Assembly (NCBI GenBank): GCA_017399005.1
Contig: JAFQEO010000023.1
Coordinates: 32,509-96,508 of the forward strand
Length of the DNA: 64,000 nt
DNA from: Peptococcaceae bacterium
Lineage (GTDB): Bacteria; Bacillota; Peptococcia; Peptococcales; Peptococcaceae
Reading direction: 5' to 3'
Position numbers and translations under genes: made by a program. Positions within the stretch are counted from its first letter, which is position 1. Every line of letters starts with the position of its first letter. Positions 53,210 to 62,123 of the stretch are shown here, piece by piece. The notes beneath the pieces were generated by a model. That model was not told where the DNA came from and did not search any database. It worked only from the letters and a program-made list of their open reading frames with translations.

Positions 53210-53890
53210 TTACTCAGCAGTTACACAGCTGATCATTTTGCCTTTCTGCGTGATAATCATATCCGGAATACCGGTGCAGCCTGTGGCGATAATCTGTAAA
53301 TCGCTGCGTTCTGCCGCTTCAGATACATTCAGCGGAGTGGATAAGCTGCTGCCGTCTAACAAAATCAGAGTACCGTGCTGTGCTTCCATAATCTGCGCTA
53401 AAACAGCCTTTGCGTTGTCGTCGGTCAGATGATGATGCTGTACTCGTTTTAAGCCATTCTGCACCTTCTGAAGCACTTCCAGTTCAGGGCGATGAGCCAG
53501 CATACTTTCGTTTACAGGCATTTCTTCAGTTTCGCCGCTGTCAGCGCTGTGAAACAGTGTGAATTCGCCAAATGCACGGCGCATCAGCATAACATCGCTG
53601 CTGTCATACAGTTCTTCTTCATCCACCAGCAGATTATCATCCTGCATGGTGCTTTTTGCAAACCACATAAACTGCTGATGCGATGCCTGAAACGTCATAC
53701 GGCTGATAGCGTCAGCAAAACCGTGCTGCACATCATTGCGGCCAAAGGCTGGCAGTGCAGCCAGAATATTTAATAAACGTACCGGCAGAGCTGCATCTTC
53801 GGATTTGAGATTTACATACTGCGGAAATGTAATGCGTCTCCAGCCGGTTGCGGATAGTTTTTCGCGGTATTCTAACTGTCGGATAAACAT
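53210..53890 (-). CDS. Unknown soluble protein
   Basis: 226 residues; no family recognised. The middle is helical (LLNILAALPAFGRNDVQHGF, MTFQASHQQFMWFAKSTM) and the C-terminal 80 residues look like an alpha/beta domain ending GCTGIPDMIITQKGKMISCV. The start at 53890 has GAAAGGA upstream. It ends against repeat copy 2. No conserved catalytic motif is evident. Confidence 0.6.
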   Translation of the reverse strand: MFIRQLEYREKLSATGWRRITFPQYVNLKSEDAALPVRLLNILAALPAFGRNDVQHGFADAISRMTFQASHQQFMWFAKSTMQDDNLLVDEEELYDSSDVMLMRRAFGEFTLFHSADSGETEEMPVNESMLAHRPELEVLQKVQNGLKRVQHHHLTDDNAKAVLAQIMEAQHGTLILLDGSSLSTPLNVSEAAERSDLQIIATGCTGIPDMIITQKGKMISCVTAE

Positions 53891-54048
53891 AGGAAATCAT
53901 CCTTTCTAAATATCGGAAGAATAAAATAAAGTTGAGATATCGGGTTACGTTATATTGTATAACCGGAACCGGCACAGATTAAACCGGCAACAGAAAGAAA
54001 TCTGCAGCATAATACATAGAAAAATAGTAGGATAAAAGTGTAAAAAAA

Positions 54049-54078
54049 TTGCACCCTGCAAGGACAAGGTGCGAAAAA
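54049..54078 (-). terminator. Terminator of rpmB
   Basis: On the minus strand GCACC..GGTGC closes a short hairpin, followed by AATTTTTTTAC. Confidence 0.6.
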
Positions 54079-54079
54079 A

Positions 54080-54271
54080 CTAGTTAGCTCTCTGAACTTT
54101 ACCGGAACGTAAGCAACGGGTGCATACATTCATTTTCTTTGGTGTACCGTTCACAACAACTCTTACTTTCTGGATGTTAGGCATCCATTTCTTTTTTGTT
54201 CTGATATGGGAATGGCTGACCTGCATACCAACGCTGCCGCCTTTACCGCAGATTTCACATTTTCTAGACAT
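54080..54271 (-). CDS. rpmB: 50S ribosomal protein L28
   Basis: 63 residues. SRKCEICGKGGSVGMQVSHSH opens the protein and RVVVNGTPKKMNVCTRCLRS closes it; the two CxxC pairs mark the zinc-binding form of L28. A component of the large ribosomal subunit. AAGGAGGTG lies upstream of the ATG at 54271; the upstream codons are not part of the family. It is a single-gene unit. Confidence 0.97.
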   Translation of the reverse strand: MSRKCEICGKGGSVGMQVSHSHIRTKKKWMPNIQKVRVVVNGTPKKMNVCTRCLRSGKVQRAN

Positions 54272-54499
54272 ACTGTACACCTCCTTCAATGACTTAATCT
54301 ATCGTCTTCTCTCGAAGTTATCTCGAAATCACTTGTATTATTGTATCAGAAAGGTCTGTTGATTGCAAGAAATTTTTTTTCAAAATGACGGGAAAATCAG
54401 AGATTCTTTCGGGCACTGCATAAAGCCCTTTGTTGACAGCATCAGATGTGTTATAATGATGCATCAGAAGGTTGTAATATGTAACATGGAGGTATGCGT

Positions 54500-55267
54500 A
54501 TGACCATATCTTACACAATAAAACACTATGATTCAATCGATTCTACCAATCTGGAGGCCAGACGGCTCATCGGACAGAACTGCGGGCATGGCACTGTGGT
54601 GACAGCCGAGAGCCAGACTGATGGAAAAGGACGGCTGGGTCGTGCATGGAATTCGGCCAGAGGCGCAGGGCTATGGTTTTCAGTGGTGTTAGAGCCGAGG
54701 ATTCCTGTGCATCAGGTGAGTCTGTATTCCTTTGCTGCTGCGGTTTCTGTTGCCGAGGGAATTCAGTTATCGACTGGTCTTTCATCACAGGTAAAATGGC
54801 CGAACGATGTGCTGTTAAAGGGTAGAAAAGTCTGCGGAATCCTGCTGGAACTTGTGGCAGAACGCAACCAGCCTGTGCGTGTGATTATCGGCATCGGCAT
54901 TAATGCCAATCAGCAGATGGAGGATTTTCCGGAAGATGTGCAGCACAAAGCAGTTTCTCTGGCAATGGAAACCGGTAAATCTGTTGACCGGCAGCAGGTG
55001 CTGGATGCTGTTTTAGACCGACTGGCCTTTTACAGTGCGGAACTGGAACAGAATGGTTTTGCAGCCATTCGGGAAACCTGGACGGCGTTATCCTGTGTGA
55101 GCGGCAAAGCGGTGCAGATTGTGCAGCAGGGCAAACCGGTTTTGTACGGAACGGCTCTGGGGCTGGATGATGATGGGGCTTTACTGGTGCAGATAGAACA
55201 TGGCACAGAACGGATTACGGCCGGTGATGTGTCGCTCAGGGCGGCAGATGGCGGATATGCGGTGTAA
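54500..55267 (+). CDS. birA: Biotin--[acetyl-CoA-carboxylase] ligase, monofunctional
   Basis: 255 residues. KHYDSIDSTNLEARRL, TAESQTDGKGRLGRAWNS (biotin/ATP loop), VKWPNDVLLKGRKVCGIL and VIIGIGINANQ are the BPL landmarks; the C-terminal SH3-like domain is present. It attaches biotin to carrier lysines. There is no N-terminal helix-turn-helix, so it lacks the repressor function of E. coli BirA. Start ATG at 54500 lies six bases after GGAGGT; the ATG at 54494 overlaps that site. Confidence 0.94.
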   Translation: MTISYTIKHYDSIDSTNLEARRLIGQNCGHGTVVTAESQTDGKGRLGRAWNSARGAGLWFSVVLEPRIPVHQVSLYSFAAAVSVAEGIQLSTGLSSQVKWPNDVLLKGRKVCGILLELVAERNQPVRVIIGIGINANQQMEDFPEDVQHKAVSLAMETGKSVDRQQVLDAVLDRLAFYSAELEQNGFAAIRETWTALSCVSGKAVQIVQQGKPVLYGTALGLDDDGALLVQIEHGTERITAGDVSLRAADGGYAV

Positions 55268-55370
55268 TATCGGAATGAAATTACTGTATCGATAAAGAAA
55301 CTACTGTTCAAATATGAAAATTTGTAGTATAATAAAGATTAGCATATTAAATAGATAGGATGTCGATGAA

Positions 55371-55586
55371 ATGTCATTTTTAGTAGAAAAAGAAGTCTGT
55401 CCTGCCTGCAACGGTGAAAAACAGATTGAATGCTGCAGCTGCAGTGAAGAAGAAGGCGGCTGCACCATGATGGATTGCCCGTACTGTCAGGGTACCGGTG
55501 TAATTAAAAATTACAATATGCCGGTAGTCATTGGACTGATGGGTGTGTTGCTGGTAGTGATTCTGGCTGTCTTTCTGCTGGTTTAA
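55371..55586 (+). CDS. Small membrane-anchored zinc-ribbon protein (DnaJ-type CxxC motifs)
   Basis: 71 residues: CPACNGEKQIECCSCSE, then CPYCQGTGV, and a single membrane helix (about 49-70) at the C-terminus. The CxxCxG units resemble the DnaJ zinc domain but with only about two repeats and no J domain. It is 107 bp before a larger protein of the same plan, suggesting paralogues acting together, perhaps in protein folding or redox at the membrane. Start ATG at 55371. Confidence 0.6.
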   Translation: MSFLVEKEVCPACNGEKQIECCSCSEEEGGCTMMDCPYCQGTGVIKNYNMPVVIGLMGVLLVVILAVFLLV

Positions 55587-55693
55587 GTATGGCTTTAGGC
55601 TGAATGATTGCCGAAAAGATGTATGAATTCCGGTTGTGCGGGGTATCCTGTAAAAACGATGGATAACCGGTCGGAACGGATGGAGTGATTGCA

Positions 55694-56326
55694 GTGAAAC
55701 GGATTTTTAACTGGTTTACCGACCTGAAAAAAGAATGTTCTGTGTGTGCGGGCAGCGGGAAAATTCCGTGCACCTGCAGCGATAACTATGAGATTACCTG
55801 CCCGAATTGCAATGGGAAAGGTGTATCTTCGAAACGGGTAACTGCTTCTCAGAAATTTGAGGTGCCATGTGACCATCCACAGTGTGTGAAAGGCAAAGTA
55901 ACCTGTGGGGTATGTAACGGCACAGGAAAGACACCGCAGGGCGATAAATGCCCGCAGTGCCATGGAAGCGGAAACGTGAACTGCCCGGTGTGTAAAGGAC
56001 TTGGCCGAATCGAGCGCGTGAAACAGGAATCGTGGCTGGAGCACGAAACCTGTCATATCTGCAATGGCAGAGGGCTGGTAGAATGTCCGTACTGTCACGG
56101 TACAAAAGAACGTACCTGTCCGGACTGTAAAGGAAAAGGTACTGTTTTAAATGTGGGCAAAATCGGTGTAATTGCGATTCTGGCGGTGCTTCTGCTGGCG
56201 GTTCCGGTACTGTTTGTAATTGTAGCCGGAATTACCCTGGGCGGTGTGCTGTTTATGCTTTGGAAAGAGCATCAGGAAAAACAGCAGGCGAGAGAAGAAG
56301 TTCTTTTCGGCGATGACGATGCGTAA
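55694..56326 (+). CDS. Membrane-anchored multi-CxxCxG (DnaJ zinc-finger-like) protein
   Basis: 210 residues. Eight CxxCxG-type units (CSVCAGSG, CPNCNGKG, CGVCNGTG, CPQCHGSG, CPVCKGLG, CHICNGRG, CPYCHGTK, CPDCKGKG) are packed into residues 15-148, then one or two membrane helices (about 157-190) and a short charged tail. Normal DnaJ has four units and a J domain; this has neither J nor substrate-binding domains. Start taken as GTG at 55694, eight bases after GGAG. It may fold or hold membrane-near clients. Confidence 0.65.
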   Translation: MKRIFNWFTDLKKECSVCAGSGKIPCTCSDNYEITCPNCNGKGVSSKRVTASQKFEVPCDHPQCVKGKVTCGVCNGTGKTPQGDKCPQCHGSGNVNCPVCKGLGRIERVKQESWLEHETCHICNGRGLVECPYCHGTKERTCPDCKGKGTVLNVGKIGVIAILAVLLLAVPVLFVIVAGITLGGVLFMLWKEHQEKQQAREEVLFGDDDA

Positions 56327-56360
56327 CAAGAAGACGAGTAATTGAAAATATGAAAACATT

Positions 56361-56389
56361 GCGGGACAGGTTTCTGTCCCGCTTTTCGT
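56361..56389 (+). terminator. Intrinsic terminator
   Basis: GCGGGACAG pairs with CTGTCCCGC around GTTT, followed by TTTTCG. It closes the zinc-finger protein unit. Confidence 0.85.
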
Positions 56390-56473
56390 ATAACGCTTTT
56401 CGTATAAGTTGGGGGAATTGATGTTCATAAAAAAATAATTGTGCGTAACATTTATCTTTTGAAGGGAAAATAG

Positions 56474-56502
56474 TTGACCTAATTATGCACAGCGTGTAAA
56501 AT
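56474..56502 (+). promoter_or_regulatory. Promoter of pckA
   Basis: TTGACC, 17 bp, TAAAAT, about 75 bp before the pckA ATG. A TATAAT lies five bases further on but at poor spacing. Confidence 0.6.
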
Positions 56503-56581
56503 ATAATCATATGATGCTTTTGACATACGCATTTAGAAAATGAATTTTGATAGAGTAAAATAATCAGAAGAGGGGCGCGTT

Positions 56582-58171
56582 ATGGATACAAAAATCAGAA
56601 AAGAGCTGGATAAAATCGGCTTAAAAAATCTGGGAGAAATTAAACACAACTTAACACCTGCACTGCTGGTGGAAGAAGCATTCAACAACGGTGAAGGCGT
56701 TTTCACAGATACAGGTGCATTCCGTGTAGAAACCGGTAAATTTACCGGTCGTTCTCCAAAAGACCGTTTCATTGTTAAACGCAGAAGCATTGAGAAAGAA
56801 ATTGCCTGGGGCAGCGTAAATATGCCAATCGAACCAGATGTGTTTGAACGTCTGTATGACAAAGTAATGGCCTATCTGGAAGGCAAAAATGTATATGTAT
56901 TTGACGGTCTGGCAGGTGCTGATGTACAGTATCAGATGCAGACCCGTATCGTAAACGAATATGCACATCAGAACCTGTTTATGCACCAGCTGCTGGTTCG
57001 TCCTACAAAAGAAAAAATCGGCTGCTATGTACCGGATATCAACATGATTTGTGCACCTGGTTTTAAATGTGACCCGGCAGAAGACGGTGTAAACTCCGAT
57101 GCAGCAATCATTCTGGATTTAGAAAAACGCATTATTCTGATTGTGGGCAGCAGCTACTGCGGTGAAATGAAAAAATCTGTATTCTCTGCAATGAACTACT
57201 TCCTGCCAAAACAGAATGTATTATCTATGCACTGCTCTGCTAATATGGACCCTGACAGCGGTGATGTAGCGCTGTTCTTCGGGCTGTCCGGCACAGGGAA
57301 AACTACCCTGTCTGCCGACCCTGCACGTATGTTAATCGGTGACGATGAACACGGCTGGTCCAACAGCGGTGTATTCAATATCGAAGGCGGCTGCTATGCA
57401 AAAGCTATCCGCTTAAACAGAGAACAGGAACCGGAAATTTTTGATGCAGTTAAATTTGGCTCTGTAGTAGAAAACGTACAGTTCTATCCAGGCACCAGAA
57501 AAGTGGATTATAACGATGGTTCTTTAACCGAAAATACCCGTGCTGCTTATCCGGTAGATTATATTCCAAACGCACAGCTGAACGGTCGCGGCGGTATTCC
57601 AAAAACTGTTATTTTCCTGACTGCTGATGCATTTGGTGTTCTGCCTCCAATTTCCAAGCTGAATACTCTGCAGGCAATGTATCATCTGCTGAGTGGCTAC
57701 ACCAGCAAACTGGCAGGGACTGAACGCGGCGTAACTGAACCGCAGGCTACATTCTCCACTTGCTTTGGGGAACCATTCCTGCCGTTAGACCCAATGGTTT
57801 ACGCAAAAATGCTGGCAGAAAAAATTGAAAAATATAATGTAAATGTATATCTGGTTAACACAGGCTGGGTTGGCGGCCCTTATGGTATCGGCAACCGCAT
57901 CAAACTTTCCTACACCAGAGCTCTGGTAACAGCTGCGCTGAACGGCGAACTGGCAAAAGTGGAATACGAACAGCATCCAGTGTTCAAAGTGGCTATGCCA
58001 AAATCCTGCCCTGGCGTTGATGCAGAAATCCTGAACCCGATGAACCTGTGGTTCGACAAAGACGCTTACATGAAACAGGCAAAAATGCTGGGCGGAAAAT
58101 TTATCGAAAACTTCAAACGTTTCGAAACCGCTCCAAACTTCGTAGTACAGGCTGGTCCTGTTATCGACTAG
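56582..58171 (+). CDS. pckA: Phosphoenolpyruvate carboxykinase (ATP)
   Basis: 529 residues. TGKFTGRSPKDRFIVKR binds substrate; FFGLSGTGKTTLSADPAR is the kinase P-loop; GDDEHGWSNSGVFNIEGGCYAK and PDGPYGIG-like VGGPYGIGNRIKLSYTRAL follow. It interconverts oxaloacetate and PEP with ATP/ADP; in fermenting anaerobes it often runs toward oxaloacetate. Codon bias suggests high expression. It has its own promoter and terminator. Confidence 0.97.
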   Translation: MDTKIRKELDKIGLKNLGEIKHNLTPALLVEEAFNNGEGVFTDTGAFRVETGKFTGRSPKDRFIVKRRSIEKEIAWGSVNMPIEPDVFERLYDKVMAYLEGKNVYVFDGLAGADVQYQMQTRIVNEYAHQNLFMHQLLVRPTKEKIGCYVPDINMICAPGFKCDPAEDGVNSDAAIILDLEKRIILIVGSSYCGEMKKSVFSAMNYFLPKQNVLSMHCSANMDPDSGDVALFFGLSGTGKTTLSADPARMLIGDDEHGWSNSGVFNIEGGCYAKAIRLNREQEPEIFDAVKFGSVVENVQFYPGTRKVDYNDGSLTENTRAAYPVDYIPNAQLNGRGGIPKTVIFLTADAFGVLPPISKLNTLQAMYHLLSGYTSKLAGTERGVTEPQATFSTCFGEPFLPLDPMVYAKMLAEKIEKYNVNVYLVNTGWVGGPYGIGNRIKLSYTRALVTAALNGELAKVEYEQHPVFKVAMPKSCPGVDAEILNPMNLWFDKDAYMKQAKMLGGKFIENFKRFETAPNFVVQAGPVID

Positions 58172-58187
58172 TTTCATAGAGTTACAG

Positions 58188-58219
58188 CCTCCTGCTGAGT
58201 AATCGGCGGGAGGTTTTTT
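58188..58219 (+). terminator. Intrinsic terminator of pckA
   Basis: CCTCCTGCT pairs with GGCGGGAGG (two G-T pairs), followed by TTTTTT. Confidence 0.8.
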
Positions 58220-58302
58220 ATATGCTGGTATTCTCTACATTGAAACATTGCATGGAATATAGTACAATATAGCCAGGCGAAATTCAAAAAGGAGAGATTG
58301 TT

Positions 58303-59088
58303 ATGATTATCATTGATAAAGAACGCTGTATCGGCTGTGGCCTGTGTGTGCAGGATTGTATTGCCGGCAATCTGAAAGTGGAAAATGGCAAAGCAGAAGT
58401 GCTGGGTAGCTGTTTGCAGTGCGGGCACTGTGTAGCAGTCTGTGCACAAAATGCGGTGCAGATTCCTGAATTTGATATGGCTGATGTAACTCCATGCGGT
58501 GAAGCGGTAGAGGCAGATATCCTGCTGAGCACCATCAAAGCCCGCCGGAGTATTCGCAATTATCAGCCGAAAAAAATTGAGCGTGAAAAAATGGAAATGC
58601 TGATGGAAGCCGGCCGGTATACCGCTACTGCAAAAAATACACAGGGCTGCCGTTTTGTACTGGTGCAGGATGAACTGGATACCTTTAAAGATATGATCTG
58701 GAATCAGATTGGCAAAACCGTAGAAAGCGGAAAACTGCCGGAAATGCTGGCTCCGGCACTGCTGGAAAGCTATAAAGGGTTCATGGCATTAAAAGCACAT
58801 GGCACCGATTTTCTGTTCCGCAATGCACCGGCTGTGCTGTTTGTGGGAGCAGAAACTCCTGTAGATGCAGGGCTGGCAGCGCAGAATATTGAGCTGATGG
58901 CTGTATCGCAGGGCCTGGGGGCACTGTATAACGGCTTTTTAAATTACACCATCCATCTGGCACCGGAACTGAAACAGTGGCTGGGCCTGGAAGATAAACA
59001 ATCCTATGTATGTATGCTGCTCGGTTATCCTGCAGTGAAATATACAAGCACTGCACCTCGCAAAACAGCAGACGTTGTGTGGAGATAA
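58303..59088 (+). CDS. Ferredoxin-nitroreductase fusion
   Basis: 261 residues. Two 4Fe-4S sets at Cys9/12/15/19 (CIGCGLCVQDC) and Cys37/40/43/47 (CLQCGHCVAVC), followed by an FMN nitroreductase domain (about 75-255) opening STIKARRSIRNYQPKKIE. Such proteins reduce flavin substrates with ferredoxin electrons and are common in anaerobes. The natural substrate is unknown. AAGGAGAG precedes the ATG at 58303. Follows the pckA terminator, so it is probably a separate unit. Confidence 0.92.
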   Translation: MIIIDKERCIGCGLCVQDCIAGNLKVENGKAEVLGSCLQCGHCVAVCAQNAVQIPEFDMADVTPCGEAVEADILLSTIKARRSIRNYQPKKIEREKMEMLMEAGRYTATAKNTQGCRFVLVQDELDTFKDMIWNQIGKTVESGKLPEMLAPALLESYKGFMALKAHGTDFLFRNAPAVLFVGAETPVDAGLAAQNIELMAVSQGLGALYNGFLNYTIHLAPELKQWLGLEDKQSYVCMLLGYPAVKYTSTAPRKTADVVWR

Positions 59089-59160
59089 GAGGCTCATTGA
59101 CCTGGTTTGCGTATTGTGCTATGATGATTGCGGAATAATTGTGGTAAACGAGGTGTATAT

Positions 59161-59991
59161 ATGTCAAAGATAGCGTTTGTACATGTAGAGTTTCTGATGG
59201 CACTGTCAACGGCAGTCTGTATCGGGCTGATGGTGGTTTTTGGAGTGCCGCTGCTTCTGTGTTTGTGGCGGTTTATAAAAGAGATGATTCAGCAGGTAAA
59301 GGATGCGCAGTCCTATCTGTATGAAATTGTGGATGACAAACGTGCAGAATACTTTGCATCATATCTGCAGGAGGAGACGGATAAACAGCGCACAATCCGT
59401 GAAACAGGGCTGGAGGCATATCAGAAAGAAAAGAAAACAGCGATGCTGAAAAAATACGGGCCTGTGGCTGTGTTTGCAGTGATTCTGATAATTCTGTTCA
59501 TTCTGCTCTATCCATGGACAATGAAAGCTGGTGTTCAGCTGATGGAGAAAATGGGTGTGATTAAGAATTTCTCCTTTGCATGTCTGACATCGTCGATTAT
59601 TCTGTTTCTGTATTATCTGTGCTGTCAGAAACGGCATCGTAAAAAATGGAAAGCATGTTTTGTGATTGCCGGTTTTGGGCTGCTGCATCTGGCTGGAAGA
59701 CTGGCGGGGATTCCGGTGCCGGTGCCTGTGGATGTGGTGATTCCGGTATTTCTGGCTCTGGGGATGTTTCATTATAACAAATGGAGCAAAGAACTTCATG
59801 AGATGAGTGAGATTCTGGAATATCGCCTGAACGAGAAGCGTTATGCCAAAGAAGCCGTTGTGCAGCAGTATAAAGATTTACTGGCACTGCGGGAGCAGAA
59901 CGGCTATAAAACAGGGATGACACAGAAGGATAACGAAGTGGATGAAATGTTAATCTATCTAAGCTGGCTGGAACAGGTAAAAGCCCGATAA
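59161..59991 (+). CDS. Membrane protein, first of three related genes
   Basis: 276 residues: one N-terminal helix (about 8-34), a charged helical stretch (AEYFASYLQEETDKQRTIRE), then four or five membrane helices (105-205) and a cytosolic tail ending MTQKDNEVDEMLIYLSWLEQ. It shows clear similarity along most of its length to the first half of the 60827 protein (same order, shared QKDxEVDEMLxYLxWL). Function unknown. AGGTG lies before the ATG at 59161. Confidence 0.7.
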   Translation: MSKIAFVHVEFLMALSTAVCIGLMVVFGVPLLLCLWRFIKEMIQQVKDAQSYLYEIVDDKRAEYFASYLQEETDKQRTIRETGLEAYQKEKKTAMLKKYGPVAVFAVILIILFILLYPWTMKAGVQLMEKMGVIKNFSFACLTSSIILFLYYLCCQKRHRKKWKACFVIAGFGLLHLAGRLAGIPVPVPVDVVIPVFLALGMFHYNKWSKELHEMSEILEYRLNEKRYAKEAVVQQYKDLLALREQNGYKTGMTQKDNEVDEMLIYLSWLEQVKAR

Positions 59992-60020
59992 TCATCTGAA
60001 AATAAAAGAATCTGTTATAC

Positions 60021-60066
60021 AGAACCTTCTGCTTTGCGGTAATCCGCAGGGCAGGAGGTTTTTTGT
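60021..60066 (+). terminator. Terminator after the first membrane protein gene
   Basis: AACCTTCTGC pairs with GCAGGAGGTT (one mismatch) and encloses a second hairpin TGCGGTAATCCGCA; TTTTTT follows. Confidence 0.75.
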
Positions 60067-60162
60067 ATGTTAGGTATCCGCAAACGGTTACAGTTTCCAT
60101 CGCTGTATTTACGCTTGCTATGCTATATGCTATGATAATCGTGATTAAAAGGCGGTGATGGC

Positions 60163-60765
60163 ATGACACAGGAAATCTCAGTTTTAACAGGTTTAGTGGC
60201 GTTAACGATGCTGTTTGGCATCAGTATTCTGATTTTTTATTACAAATGGGAAGGCTTTATGAAAAAGGTGCTGCAGATTAATAAAGAGGTGCGGACGGAA
60301 ATGGGTTATGTGGATGAACCTGTAAAATCTGTGCCGAAGAAACCTCTGGCAGAGCGGTTTTATCTGGCCGGAGGCCCAGTGGTGTTTGCCCTGGCAGTGC
60401 TGATTCCTGTTATGTATTTCCTGCTGCGAACGCTGCTTTTTATTGGGAAAGTGGATAGCATGAAAGGCGGCGTTACAGGATTTGTTATCATACTGTTTGT
60501 TCTAATTACTATTGTAGTCGGGGTGCTGGGGATGTATGAGAAAAATCCAAAACGCAGATTCTGGATGGAGCTGCTTCCAGCGATTGCGCTGGAGGCGCTG
60601 CTTGTACTGTCTTTGGTGATAGAACTTAACTTTAACAATGGACATCATACCGGCAGACATTCTGCGATTGAAGGTTATGCCATGATATTAGCCTGTTTTT
60701 TTGCCTATGCAGTGAAAAGCTGCCGCAACTGGAAGCGGATGATTTCACAGGAGGAACAGGCATGA
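60163..60765 (+). CDS. Membrane protein, second of three related genes
   Basis: 200 residues: an N-terminal helix (about 8-28) with a charged linker, then four membrane helices. The block EKNPKRRFWMELLPAIALEALL and the end SCRNWKRMISQEEQ match the C-terminal part of the 60827 protein (EKNPHRKFWMELIPTLGLEL, QRNWKRIITPEK). AAGGCGGTG lies before the ATG. Function unknown. Confidence 0.7.
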   Translation: MTQEISVLTGLVALTMLFGISILIFYYKWEGFMKKVLQINKEVRTEMGYVDEPVKSVPKKPLAERFYLAGGPVVFALAVLIPVMYFLLRTLLFIGKVDSMKGGVTGFVIILFVLITIVVGVLGMYEKNPKRRFWMELLPAIALEALLVLSLVIELNFNNGHHTGRHSAIEGYAMILACFFAYAVKSCRNWKRMISQEEQA

Positions 60766-60826
60766 TGTATCCGTTTTCGCAAGAAAGATAGACTATTTTG
60801 TAAATCAACAGGTGCGGGGTGAGAAT

Positions 60827-62074
60827 ATGGAACTGTTAAAAGAACTTCTGGGGGATTCTTCGGTGAAGGTGGATAAGCAGCGGGTAAAATATGTGCAGGA
60901 GTGGCTGCAGGAGGAAATCGAAAAAGAAAAGTCGATACAGAAGCAGGGATACCATGCGTATTATGCCGGCAAGATTATGAAGTTCTGGCAGTCATATGGC
61001 TATGTACTGTATGCTGTGGCAATGGTGCTTCTTATTGCAGTGCTCATATTCCAGCTGTCGGCGGCTGTGATTGTAAATCTGATTTCCGGTATAGACTGGA
61101 TTCCAGGGGTTTCATTTCTACTTACGGCACTGGAAGCAATCTTTTTAATTTACTATATATTCTGTAAATCGCATCATAGAAAGTGGAAAGCGGCAGCTGG
61201 CATCGTGGGGCTTTTGCTGCTGAAACAAATCTGGAATCTAGTACATGGCTCCATAGGAGCATCTGCGGATATGGCTCTGTTTCTAATGTTGTTTCTGGCT
61301 GTGCATCACTATGAAAGATATAAACAGGAATTTGCCGAAAAGTCGAAGAGTTTGAAACAGTGGCTGAGGGATGGAGCGTTTTCCAATGATAAAATAATAC
61401 AGCTGTATTATGCACTTGAGCAGGTGCGGCTGGAGGGCGGAAGACAGGTCAGCAGAATGCAGAAAGATGATGAAGTGGATGAAATGCTTCTTTATCTGGA
61501 CTGGCTGAAACGGGATGCAGAGGCAGAGACAATTCTGGAGGAACTGCGTGCAGACGCAATTGCAGAAAACTATGATGGCCTGGTACCTTCGCAGCCAATG
61601 AAAACGGAACTGGCGGAAGATGATGCGCCAAAAGAGCCACTCACCCGGCACAATGCAAAACAGAAACTGGCTATGCCGATTCTGTATATTGTGATGTTTT
61701 TGTTGTTTTATCTGCCGGTACAATGGTTTTTTACCGATGGAAAACAGAACCAGATGCAGGGAGGTATCATTATTTGCGCTGGTGTGATTGCGGTACTGCT
61801 TATACTTGTAATTGCAGTATTCGGCCAGCAGGAAAAGAATCCGCACCGGAAATTCTGGATGGAACTGATTCCAACATTAGGGCTGGAACTGATGATTGTT
61901 TTTGATGTGTTTTGTCTGGTATCCGGTTATTACGCTGAACGAGGCGCACGAGGTATGAAAAGTTTCCTGCTGTTTCTGTGTGTAGGGGTTCCGTGGTTTT
62001 TATCTTATGCGGGAAAAACGCAGCGCAACTGGAAGCGGATAATCACACCGGAGAAAAAAAAGAAGACGGAATAA
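60827..62074 (+). CDS. Membrane protein, fusion of the two upstream types
   Basis: 415 residues. Residues 1-240 parallel the 276-residue product of the 59161 gene (shared QKDDEVDEMLLYLDWLKR), and about 280-415 parallel the 200-residue product of the 60163 gene (EKNPHRKFWMELIP, QRNWKRII). The two halves are joined by a cytosolic linker (TILEELRADAIAENYDGLVP). Around nine membrane helices in total. No known family. Start ATG at 60827; an upstream GTG at 60812 is in frame but lacks a site. Confidence 0.7.
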   Translation: MELLKELLGDSSVKVDKQRVKYVQEWLQEEIEKEKSIQKQGYHAYYAGKIMKFWQSYGYVLYAVAMVLLIAVLIFQLSAAVIVNLISGIDWIPGVSFLLTALEAIFLIYYIFCKSHHRKWKAAAGIVGLLLLKQIWNLVHGSIGASADMALFLMLFLAVHHYERYKQEFAEKSKSLKQWLRDGAFSNDKIIQLYYALEQVRLEGGRQVSRMQKDDEVDEMLLYLDWLKRDAEAETILEELRADAIAENYDGLVPSQPMKTELAEDDAPKEPLTRHNAKQKLAMPILYIVMFLLFYLPVQWFFTDGKQNQMQGGIIICAGVIAVLLILVIAVFGQQEKNPHRKFWMELIPTLGLELMIVFDVFCLVSGYYAERGARGMKSFLLFLCVGVPWFLSYAGKTQRNWKRIITPEKKKKTE

Positions 62075-62077
62075 ATA

Positions 62078-62113
62078 AAAGAGGAGGCAGCCGGAACTGG
62101 TGCTTCCTCTTTG
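62078..62113. terminator. Bidirectional terminator
   Basis: AAAGAGGAGGCA pairs with TGCTTCCTCTTT (one mismatch) around GCCGGAACTGG. It serves the convergent 60827 and YhcN/YlaJ genes. Confidence 0.75.
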
Positions 62114-62123
62114 GGTTTCTACA

